DNA from: Saprospiraceae bacterium
GTDB lineage: Bacteria > Bacteroidota > Bacteroidia > Chitinophagales > Saprospiraceae
Direction of reading: 5' to 3'
Assembly: GCA_020627535.1 (NCBI GenBank)
Contig: JAHDGU010000001.1
Span: forward strand, 414,670 to 478,669
Length of the DNA: 64,000 nt
Shown here: positions 1 through 6,825 of the stretch, one piece after another
Layout of the letters: each line of letters opens with the position of its first letter
Position numbering within the stretch: the first letter of the stretch is position 1
Notes under the pieces: model-generated
Seen by the model: only the letters and a program-made list of their open reading frames with translations
Told to the model about the DNA's origin: nothing
Database searches by the model: none
Position numbers and translations under genes: made by a program

Positions 1-405
1 GTTCTCGATGAGATCTGCTCTTCGATATTCATCTACCAAGACATTACCCGTCGTGCCATCAAGTTGGAGACCGTGATAGTGTCGTTCAAAACTAATCTTT
101 ACGATCCCCTTACTGGGTCGGACATCAATTCTGTCGATGACAGCGGATAATTCTGGGTGTTCTCTTGCCATGTAGTCTTCTGCAGTAGCAGTGAGCGAAG
201 CAAGGCTTTTCCACTCACTGAGCTCAAAGCTCGACCCTGCGGCAGTCCTTGACTGCATCCAGCCGACATCTTTTTTCCAGCCCAATAGTGCACCCGTCAC
301 GGCGACGATCATAAAAAATACAAAGAGACTGATGCCCAGCAATCTGTGTATCGATCGGGTCACTCTCAGGATTCGTGCTTGTCTCTGTCTTCGGCTGTAG
401 GTCAT
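1..405 (-). CDS. PepSY-associated TM helix protein (partial, N-terminal part)
   Basis: The minus strand reads open from an ATG at 405 through the window edge, giving 135 codons with no stop, so the C-terminal part lies outside. The N-terminus is basic (MTYSRRQRQARILRVTRSIH) and is followed by one membrane segment at about residues 22-42 (LLGISLFVFFMIVAVTGALL) and a GWKKD turn. This RxxHRxxGxxLxxFFxxVAxTG pattern is typical of PepSY-associated membrane proteins, which are linked to iron uptake or flavin/heme reductase functions. The following region (residues 75-130, with VIDRIDVRPSKGIVKISFE) resembles a PepSY domain. Substrate and role cannot be told from this fragment. The family call rests on pattern recognition only. 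Confidence 0.7.
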   Translation of the reverse strand, partial: MTYSRRQRQARILRVTRSIHRLLGISLFVFFMIVAVTGALLGWKKDVGWMQSRTAAGSSFELSEWKSLASLTATAEDYMAREHPELSAVIDRIDVRPSKGIVKISFERHYHGLQLDGTTGNVLVDEYRRADLIEN

Positions 406-443
406 CTTATGAGCGGGGCAAAAGTAGTGTGTCTGGTCCTAGT

Positions 444-459
444 GGCTTCCGCCAAAAAG
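444..459 (-). repeat. hairpin motif copy, GGAA loop (intergenic)
   Basis: Minus strand reads CTTTTTGGCGGAAGCC: stem GGC/GCC closed by a GGAA tetraloop. It lies between the divergent PepSY gene and the gene at 497. It is a variant of the dispersed CATTTTGGGCGAAAGCCC motif described in the findings. Confidence 0.5.
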
Positions 460-496
460 AAGCGAACATTGTGGGTACTTTATCTATTTGTAGAAT

Positions 497-730
497 ATGG
501 ATTCAGAGACCATAGAGAACAACGAGGCAGCTGGCACTAGACCCAAATCAAAGATGAGACTTTGGCTTGAGCGCATGGGAATAGGCGCATTTTTATTCTT
601 CTTCATCAAGGGCCTTGTGTGGTTGGCCATCATCTTTGGTGGTTTCAAGTTTTTGCAGAAGGACGGTGACGCAGAGTCCAAGACAGCTCCAAAAGAAAAA
701 ACTGAAATCCAAGAGCCGGTACCTGAATAG
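497..730 (+). CDS. small single-pass membrane protein
   Basis: A 77-residue protein of unknown function. An acidic/polar N-terminus and a basic patch (RPKSKMRLWLERMG) precede one membrane helix at about residues 30-53 (IGAFLFFFIKGLVWLAIIFGGF), followed by a charged Lys/Glu-rich tail. It stands alone between the divergent PepSY gene and the convergent nucleoside transporter gene. A sequence resembling a -7 box (TCTATTTG, one mismatch to TAnnTTTG) lies just upstream. No enzyme motif is visible. The composition (basic flank, helix, charged tail) makes it a credible gene rather than a chance frame, but the function is unassigned. Confidence 0.6.
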   Translation: MDSETIENNEAAGTRPKSKMRLWLERMGIGAFLFFFIKGLVWLAIIFGGFKFLQKDGDAESKTAPKEKTEIQEPVPE

Positions 731-752
731 TCAAGACAGAGTGGTCAGTCGT

Positions 753-2045
753 CTAGACCAATACACCCGCTATGATCGCGGTGAGGAAGCAGGCGATCGT
801 ACCTCCGATGAGTGCCTTGACACCAAGCTCGGTCAGGTTCTTTCGTTGGCCAGGAGCGATCGATCCGATGCCGCCGATCTGTATTCCAATCGAAGCAAAG
901 TTGGCAAAGCCACATAGGGCATATGTGCATATGATGACAGATCTATCAGATAGCACACCAGTATCTTTCACACTGACAAGACTACTGTAAGCCACAAATT
1001 CATTCAGGATGGTCTTCTCTCCGAGCATACGTCCGACCATCAAGATCTCGGAGCTTTCCACTCCAAGTAACCAAGCGAAAGGTGAAAACAAGATACCCAT
1101 GACATACTCCATGGAGAGACAGCCGAAGCTTCCATTAGTGCTGTCATTGACGAGCTGGTTGATATGAGTCTTATCGCCAACAAAGAAAAATATCTTGTTG
1201 ACAAAGTATATTACAGCCATAAAAGCAAGAAGCATAGCGCCGACATTGACGGCCAGTTTCAGCCCATCTGTGGTACCTCTCGCCAGTGCGTCAAGGAAGT
1301 TGCTTCCAGCAGCTGTTCTTGGTACCTCAAGAGATGTGTTGATCTTGCTGGGATCAGGTTCTGGGTAGAGCATCTTCGCTGCGATGATTGCTGCTGGTGC
1401 AGAGATGATACTGGCAGTGAGTAAATGCATGCCAAAGAGCTGTTGCTCCTGGGCATCGGCACCTCCAAGCATGGACATGTATGCACCGAAGACTCCACCA
1501 GCGATAGTGGCCATTCCTCCCGTCATCAGGCACATAAGTTCTGAACGGCTCATCCTTTCGAGATAAGGCTTTACGACCAAGGGAGCCTCAGTCTGTCCGA
1601 TAAAAACATTGGCTGCCGCTGCCAGACTTTCTGCACCCGTCATACGCATGGTTTTTTTCATCAACCAAGCAAAGCCGTAGACCACTTTTTGCAGTATGCC
1701 GAGATAGTACAGAGCGCTAGAGACTACAGAGAAGAACACGATCGTAGGCAAGACGAAAAATGCAAAACCATAAGGCTTAGTCTTGTCCGCTAACTCACCA
1801 AACATAAACATGGCGCTTTCGTCAGAGCTTGCAATCATAGCACCAAATCCTTTCACAATCCACTCAAAGAATGAGCGTACTTGTGGAACCTTGAGCATCA
1901 GCACAGCCAGTGCAATCTGTAATGCAAGTCCTCCACCCACCAGCCGCCAATCGATTTTCTTGCGATCCGCAGATAGTAGGTAGCAGATTCCTAGAAATGC
2001 CACGATGCCTAGTACCGCTCTGGCAATAATCACAAGTAAGTCCAT
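753..2045 (-). CDS. nupC: NupC-type concentrative nucleoside transporter
   Basis: A 430-residue polytopic inner-membrane protein of the CNT/NupC family, which imports nucleosides with H+ or Na+. Family hallmarks visible are the N-terminal Nucleos_tra2_N-like helices, a gate region (FFVLPTIVFFSVVSSALYYLG), the GQTEAPLVVKPYL segment, the MTGGMATIAGGVFGAYMSML segment and the C-terminal CGFANFASIGIQIGGIG segment that helps form the nucleoside site. The reading frame opens upstream to 2156, but the added 37 residues are polar and unlike the family, so the start at MDLLVIIARAVLG (2045) is chosen. It is divergent from uridine kinase, which suggests joint nucleoside salvage. Confidence 0.93.
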   Translation of the reverse strand: MDLLVIIARAVLGIVAFLGICYLLSADRKKIDWRLVGGGLALQIALAVLMLKVPQVRSFFEWIVKGFGAMIASSDESAMFMFGELADKTKPYGFAFFVLPTIVFFSVVSSALYYLGILQKVVYGFAWLMKKTMRMTGAESLAAAANVFIGQTEAPLVVKPYLERMSRSELMCLMTGGMATIAGGVFGAYMSMLGGADAQEQQLFGMHLLTASIISAPAAIIAAKMLYPEPDPSKINTSLEVPRTAAGSNFLDALARGTTDGLKLAVNVGAMLLAFMAVIYFVNKIFFFVGDKTHINQLVNDSTNGSFGCLSMEYVMGILFSPFAWLLGVESSEILMVGRMLGEKTILNEFVAYSSLVSVKDTGVLSDRSVIICTYALCGFANFASIGIQIGGIGSIAPGQRKNLTELGVKALIGGTIACFLTAIIAGVLV

Positions 2046-2099
2046 ATCAGCTTCTATCTTGGTTCCAAAGTATAAATATTCTCGCATTTGAAGCTTCCT

Positions 2100-2118
2100 C
2101 ATTTTTGGGCGAAAGCCC
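2100..2118 (+). repeat. hairpin motif copy, GGGC-GAAA-GCCC (intergenic)
   Basis: CATTTTTGGGCGAAAGCCC, a full 4-bp stem with a GAAA loop, in the nupC/udk divergent region. One of the best-conserved copies. Confidence 0.7.
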
Positions 2119-2205
2119 TTCTCCGATACAGCTGACAGAATCATACCTTGATACATGAGAATCCTGCCGGAGCTATCGTAGCTTTAATATCTCGTAGCGC
2201 GACAC

Positions 2206-2835
2206 ATGTATCAATCAAAGCTCATAGGTATCATCGGAGGATCAGGCTCTGGGAAATCAACCATATTGGGAATGCTGCGAAACACTTTCTCGGAGGAGGA
2301 GGTCTGCATCGTAAATATGGATGATTATTATCGTCCTCGTGAAGAACAACACACGGATTCCAATGGTATCAAAAACTTTGATCTGCCGGATTCGCTCGAC
2401 GGTGAAAAATTTGCTAGAGATGTCAAGCAGCTACTTGTAGGTCAAAAACTGGAGGTGGAAGAGTACACCTTTAATAACGATAAAGCAGTACCAGAGATAA
2501 AGGTCTATAAACCTGCACCAGTCATCATTGCTGAAGGACTATTTCTCTTTAGCTATCCAAGCCTATATGACCTACTTGATTACAAAGTATATATAGAGGT
2601 GAGAGAAGCCATCCGCTTGATCCGTAGGATTCATCGCGACCGGATAGAGCGAAATTATCCTTTGGATGATGTGCTTTATCGCTTTGAGCACCATGTGTTA
2701 CCAAGTCACGATAGCTTTATCAAGAAGTATAAGTCCAGCTGCGACCTCATCATCAACAATGACGGCGCTATCGGCATAGGTCTAGATCAGTTAAGCAATA
2801 CGATTAGAGGATATCTCGATCAAGCCAAGTTATGA
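2206..2835 (+). CDS. udk: uridine kinase
   Basis: A 209-residue cytoplasmic kinase that phosphorylates uridine and cytidine to UMP/CMP with ATP or GTP. The P-loop GGSGSGKST is at residues 11-19, the acidic VNMDDYYRP segment near residue 37 matches the nucleoside-binding aspartate region, and the lid segment RRIHRDRIER is near residues 145-155. Length matches the family (E. coli 213). The gene is divergent from the nucleoside transporter, so import and salvage are adjacent. Its stop overlaps the start of the downstream sensor kinase in an ATGA, which implies co-transcription with the two-component system. The linkage of salvage and signalling is probably just positional. Confidence 0.95.
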   Translation: MYQSKLIGIIGGSGSGKSTILGMLRNTFSEEEVCIVNMDDYYRPREEQHTDSNGIKNFDLPDSLDGEKFARDVKQLLVGQKLEVEEYTFNNDKAVPEIKVYKPAPVIIAEGLFLFSYPSLYDLLDYKVYIEVREAIRLIRRIHRDRIERNYPLDDVLYRFEHHVLPSHDSFIKKYKSSCDLIINNDGAIGIGLDQLSNTIRGYLDQAKL

Positions 2836-4967
2836 GGTACTTGGTGTGCATATTGCTACTATTTGGTCATGCTCTTGGTCATGCGCAATCTAGACAACAG
2901 GTCAATCGTGGAACTCATGATCTTAGTTCAGAGGAGTCTAAGCCACAAGCTCAAGTAGAACTCAGCAATTTGCTGCAACTCTACAATGAATATAAAGAGG
3001 GCAGTGACTATGCGCGACAGGCCTCCATATTGGCCGATATCAGTGAAGTGCAGCTGAAGCTCAAGAAGTACCAAGACTCAAAGCATACTTATGAACTTAT
3101 CGAGCAGTTGCCGGATGATCCTGGAACCAACGAGATCAAGTTTGATGCCTACAGTGCACTAGCTTTCCTCAATTTCACACAGGCCAACTATACCAAGTCT
3201 CTAGAATACTATAAAAGGGTTCTTCCGCAGTTGATAGAAGATGAGAAAACCGCCTACATCTGTAGTACTTTGGACTACATCGGTCTCAGCTTCTATCATC
3301 TTGATGAACTAGACTCGGCATACCACTATCTCAATGAGTCGATGAGGTATTCACAAGGTGGAGTTCACCCGTATAGTGAAGCTAAGACACACAACCATTT
3401 AGGTGTCGTCTGTGCGCGACTTGAAGATTACACGCAGTCAATGAATCACTATTTGGCTGCCATCAAGTTCTTCTTAGCTGACTCCAATTTGATTCAGACC
3501 TCCCTTGTCAGTCAGAATATCGCGCGTCTTTTTGCCGCGAGAGGAGATTGGAGCAGAGCAGAAGAGTATAGCGATGAGGCACTGTCACTCGCTGAAAAAG
3601 CCAATCTAGTTAGCTATCGCGCACGAGCCCTGAGTGTCAAGGGAGATATCTATATGAAGCGTGAAGAGTATGATCTAGCACTTCGCACATACCAAGAGGC
3701 TCTGGAAATTTACAAGTCCGTGCCAATACCTGTAAGTGCGGCTCGGGTATTGCGCAAAATGAGTGAAATAGAACTTTTGAGTGAGAATGTTAAAGCAGCC
3801 GAACTACTGATAGAAGATGCAATCTCTCTGAGCCAAGGTACCGAGGATATGCAAAATCACATTTGGAACCAACTTACGCTCGCCAATATCCGTCTGAGTC
3901 AAGGCCGAGCAGCGTCTGCTCTAGATATCGCCAAACAAGGCCTGCTAGATGCCAAGCAAATTAGTGGTGCAAGTCAAATGCTAGAGGCATACAGAATTCT
4001 CTCTGATGCCCATGCTCGGCTTGACAAACATGAGACAGCACTGCAATATCTAAAGTCCAAGGAAGAACTTGAGGATCGGCGCATCAAAAAACAACAGATG
4101 CAGTCCATGCACTACATAGAGGCCAAGTTCAACAGGCTCGAACAAGAGAAAGAAATCTCCGAACTTGCTGCTGAGAACTTGGCCAAAGACCAGGCCATCC
4201 AAAAGCAAAGATCTCTGCAGCGTACAATCTCGTTGGTTGCATTGGCTTTCCTGCTCTTTACACTTTTGATGTACTGGTTTTACCGACGACAGAAGAAGCT
4301 CTCAGATCAAATCAGTCAGCAAAATCGAGTGATTGCAGATAGCCTTGACGAGAAGGAAAATCTCATCAGAGAGATACACCACCGTGTCAAAAATAATCTG
4401 CAAGTGGTATCTAGTCTACTCAATCTACAATCCAAGTTGATCCAAGATGAAGAGGCAAAGAAGGCCATCAAGGAAGGGCAGAATCGTGTGCGTTCTATGG
4501 CCCTCATCCATCAGAATCTCTATATGGACGCCAACAATCTCCAAGAGATCGAGGCAAGTGACTATATACAAAGACTGTGTCAAAGCCTGTTTCACTCTTA
4601 CAAAGTGGATGCAGATCACATCAGTCTCGAGACGTCTGTGGACGACGTAGTTCTTGACATTGACACAATCATTCCATTGGGCTTGATCCTCAACGAACTG
4701 GTTTCCAATAGCCTCAAGCATGCTTTTCCCCAAGGCGAAGACGGCTCTATACAAGTGAGCCTGACAGAGGATCAAAACGCACTTGTATTGAAAGTTGCAG
4801 ATAATGGAGTTGGGCTTGAACGTCCCGTATATGATAAGAAGGATTCTTTTGGGATGAAGCTCATCGAAAATTTTTCGCGGAAGCTCAAAGCGAATCTTCA
4901 AGTTATCTCAGGGCAGGGAACCACAACCATTCTCACCATTCCATATGCTTCATCAACTGCAGCCTAG
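2832..4967 (+). CDS. TPR-containing membrane sensor histidine kinase
   Basis: A 711-residue sensor kinase. A signal peptide (MRYLVCILLLFGHALGHA) leads into about ten TPR-like helical repeats up to residue 400 (for example DLALRTYQEALEIYK), then a Glu/Lys/Gln coiled coil, one membrane helix near 465-487 and a cytoplasmic kinase. The phosphoacceptor region is of the HisKA_2 type, with EIHHRVKNNLQVVSSLLNLQ near residue 515. The HATPase part shows the N-box NELVSNSLKHAF near 620 and the G-box DNGVGL near 657. The start overlaps udk by ATGA and the stop abuts the response regulator gene. The periplasmic TPRs presumably sense a protein or peptide signal, which is inference. Confidence 0.9.
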   Translation: MRYLVCILLLFGHALGHAQSRQQVNRGTHDLSSEESKPQAQVELSNLLQLYNEYKEGSDYARQASILADISEVQLKLKKYQDSKHTYELIEQLPDDPGTNEIKFDAYSALAFLNFTQANYTKSLEYYKRVLPQLIEDEKTAYICSTLDYIGLSFYHLDELDSAYHYLNESMRYSQGGVHPYSEAKTHNHLGVVCARLEDYTQSMNHYLAAIKFFLADSNLIQTSLVSQNIARLFAARGDWSRAEEYSDEALSLAEKANLVSYRARALSVKGDIYMKREEYDLALRTYQEALEIYKSVPIPVSAARVLRKMSEIELLSENVKAAELLIEDAISLSQGTEDMQNHIWNQLTLANIRLSQGRAASALDIAKQGLLDAKQISGASQMLEAYRILSDAHARLDKHETALQYLKSKEELEDRRIKKQQMQSMHYIEAKFNRLEQEKEISELAAENLAKDQAIQKQRSLQRTISLVALAFLLFTLLMYWFYRRQKKLSDQISQQNRVIADSLDEKENLIREIHHRVKNNLQVVSSLLNLQSKLIQDEEAKKAIKEGQNRVRSMALIHQNLYMDANNLQEIEASDYIQRLCQSLFHSYKVDADHISLETSVDDVVLDIDTIIPLGLILNELVSNSLKHAFPQGEDGSIQVSLTEDQNALVLKVADNGVGLERPVYDKKDSFGMKLIENFSRKLKANLQVISGQGTTTILTIPYASSTAA

Positions 4968-5591
4968 ATGTTTCAAGAGCGGATATTGATCATAGAAGAT
5001 GAAGTCTTGATTGCAGAGGACCTGGCGAGTATCTTGAAAGAGATGGGCTACGAGATCACTGCTGTCGCCTACAGTGTGGAGGATGCAAGAGAGGCTTTCG
5101 CCAAAATGATTCCTGACCTCGTACTCATGGATATTAACCTAGAAGGACGAGTGGATGGCATAGAACTAGCTCACGAGTTTGGGCTTAGTGATCGTGGAAT
5201 CCCTTTGATCTACATCAGCTCCTATGCTGATGCGATGACAGTGAGGCGAGCGAGTCGCACAGGACCTAAGGGCTATATCGTGAAGCCGTTTGAGGAAAAA
5301 GACATCTTTTGCGCGGTTGAGATCGCTTTGTATAATGCTGCAAAGGAGCGATCCAAAGGGAGTCGCAGTCAGCAAGAAGCAAGACTAAAGTCTCTACTTG
5401 AGCTACTGACCTCAAGAGAAAATGAAGTCCTTCAGTGCATCAGGCAAGGCAAATCCAACAAGTTAATGGCCGATGAGCAGTTTGTAAGTGTCAATACCAT
5501 CAAGACCCATATCAAGAATATCTATGAGAAATTGGATGTTCACTCGCGCACCGAGTTGATGGCACTACTCCATGGTGAAAATCAAGCCTAG
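4968..5591 (+). CDS. two-component response regulator, REC plus LuxR-type HTH
   Basis: A 207-residue response regulator. The receiver domain (residues 1-120) has acidic residues in IIEDE near residue 10, the phosphoacceptor Asp55 in LVLMDIN, a Ser/Thr switch in LIYISSYAD and the conserved lysine in GYIVKPF. The C-terminus (about 140-205) is a LuxR/NarL-type helix-turn-helix (LTSRENEVLQCIRQGKSNK and SVNTIKTHIKNIYEKL). Its ATG follows the kinase stop directly, so the two form a cognate pair. A 22-bp palindrome and a terminator follow it. The palindrome could be an autoregulatory site, but nothing shows which genes are controlled. Confidence 0.93.
   Translation: MFQERILIIEDEVLIAEDLASILKEMGYEITAVAYSVEDAREAFAKMIPDLVLMDINLEGRVDGIELAHEFGLSDRGIPLIYISSYADAMTVRRASRTGPKGYIVKPFEEKDIFCAVEIALYNAAKERSKGSRSQQEARLKSLLELLTSRENEVLQCIRQGKSNKLMADEQFVSVNTIKTHIKNIYEKLDVHSRTELMALLHGENQA
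5093..5108 (-). repeat. hairpin motif copy inside the response regulator gene
   Basis: Plus strand GGCTTTCGCCAAAATG (minus CATTTTGGCGAAAGCC), encoding EAFAKM here. Stem GGC/GCC, GAAA loop. Confidence 0.55.
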
Positions 5592-5597
5592 CGTGGA

Positions 5598-5619
5598 AAA
5601 TCACCCAATTGGGTGATTT
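5598..5619. promoter_or_regulatory. 22-bp perfect palindrome
   Basis: AAATCACCCAA followed at once by its exact reverse complement, seven bases after the response regulator stop. With no spacer or T-run it is unlike a terminator and more like a dimeric operator. A binding protein is not known; the adjacent LuxR-type regulator is a candidate by position only. Confidence 0.5.
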
Positions 5620-5680
5620 ATAGCAATCGCAGAGTTGACATCTTTGTTACAGATTAGAAATAGTAACACCAAAAGATCGC

Positions 5681-5714
5681 ACCGCATCGACCCAAAACGA
5701 TGCGGTCTTTTTTT
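5681..5714 (+). terminator. Rho-independent terminator
   Basis: A 9-bp perfect stem ACCGCATCG / CGATGCGGT around an 8-base loop, followed by CTTTTTTT. It ends the udk-kinase-regulator operon and separates it from the convergent ccm operon. Confidence 0.85.
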
Positions 5715-5771
5715 GTACATACCTGTTTGTCGTCCCTGATGCTCTTGCTGTACAAAAGCCTCTAGACAGTC

Positions 5772-6044
5772 CTAGACGATAAAGGGGAGATCGGCACTAT
5801 CATCTGGTTTTGACCTATCGAGTCTAAGATTCTCCGCCATCAGCCCAAAAATCTCTTGGATTTTTCTCTTGCGAGATACATCTAGCCAAACTTGCACCTC
5901 TGATACAGTACTTACGGCTGAGCCATCTCTAAACTTATACCACTGCTCAGTGATACCATTCTCGATCTTGACAGATAATCGGGCGTTCATTTCAAATACA
6001 GTGATCTTCCATGCCGGATGATCGAGATTAGCTAGGATCTTCAT
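5772..6044 (-). CDS. conserved hypothetical protein (90 aa)
   Basis: A 90-residue, probably cytoplasmic protein without membrane helices or signal peptide. It begins MKILANLDHPAWKITVFEMNARLSVKIENG, which looks like a small beta-rich domain, and its middle (VSEVQVWLDVSRKRKIQEIFGLM) looks helical. No family is recognised with certainty. It starts inside the last codons of the upstream DUF2520 gene (17-nt overlap), so it is the last gene of the ccmE-ccmF operon and is probably translationally coupled. The function is unknown. Confidence 0.7.
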   Translation of the reverse strand: MKILANLDHPAWKITVFEMNARLSVKIENGITEQWYKFRDGSAVSTVSEVQVWLDVSRKRKIQEIFGLMAENLRLDRSKPDDSADLPFIV

Positions 6045-6825
6045 GATGTAATTGGATGATACTTTGGCTAAGTGCGCGATAAATGTCCTTGAGATATGGA
6101 TCTTCGATCATGTCAAGATGAGTTTCCATGGTTGAAAAATCTCTTCGTACTGCTGGACCAGTCTGTCTACTATGATGGTCCACATGTCCACTGACAGGAT
6201 GTTGATCTCGCCATTGCATGAGTGGTGTAAGGGTAGTCTCGAGTATTTTCCGGTAAACTCGGATATCTCTGCTACTCTCATGAATGAGCCTATCAGTTTT
6301 GGCCAGAAGATGATTGAAAAAATTATTGAGTATTACAGCTCCCAGATGCAGCTTTTGCCGCTCAGGCCGTCCCGCCTCAAAGACGTCTACTGATATGGTC
6401 GAGGCGATTTCTGAAATGAGATTCAAGGCGGTAGGGCTAGATCCGTCCACTGCAAGCGGGGTGACAGATAGATCATGGCCACCTGACTGTAGGCTGTCGA
6501 TGGGCCATAAGACAGCTTTATCGCAGTGCTTATGATCGAGCAACTCGAGGGCACTGGCACCACTATGATGCACCAGTAAACCTACTGGCTCATGGATCTC
6601 TTGGCAGACCTCTTCGATGCTACTATCAGAGACCGCAAGAAATATAACATCTAGCACTACTTGGCCCTTCCTGTGATCCCAAGCTTGACATTGATACTGT
6701 GCGCTCAATGACGCGACTCTTTGAGATGATCGCCCCGCAAGCCAGCCGATGTGATAGGGTGAGTCTTGCAAGTTGGCGAGCAATGACTCAGCCATTCGCC
6801 CTGTACCGATCAATCCAATCTTCAC
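6028..6825 (-). CDS. Rossmann-fold protein with DUF2520 domain
   Basis: A 265-residue protein. The N-terminus VKIGLIGTGRMAESLLANL is a dinucleotide-binding GxGxxA fingerprint, followed by LDVIFLAVSDSSIEEV, as in pyrroline-5-carboxylate reductase-like oxidoreductases. The C-terminal half, with LHLGAVILNNFFNHLLA, matches the DUF2520 region. The frame is open further upstream, but that part overlaps ccmF. The GTG at 6825 overlaps the ccmF TGA as GTGA and begins exactly at the Rossmann strand, so it is taken as the start. NAD(P) use is likely; the substrate is unknown. Confidence 0.85.
   Translation of the reverse strand: MKIGLIGTGRMAESLLANLQDSPYHIGWLAGRSSQRVASLSAQYQCQAWDHRKGQVVLDVIFLAVSDSSIEEVCQEIHEPVGLLVHHSGASALELLDHKHCDKAVLWPIDSLQSGGHDLSVTPLAVDGSSPTALNLISEIASTISVDVFEAGRPERQKLHLGAVILNNFFNHLLAKTDRLIHESSRDIRVYRKILETTLTPLMQWRDQHPVSGHVDHHSRQTGPAVRRDFSTMETHLDMIEDPYLKDIYRALSQSIIQLHHEDPS

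Noticed and set aside
4425-4901. 158-codon minus-strand open frame
   Set aside because: Antisense to the conserved kinase domain of the TPR histidine kinase; no recognisable protein features.
5598-5619. Palindrome as a remnant of the MITE-like element (shared ACCCAATT)
   Set aside because: Only the outer eight bases of the inverted repeat match; the similarity is too short to infer common origin.
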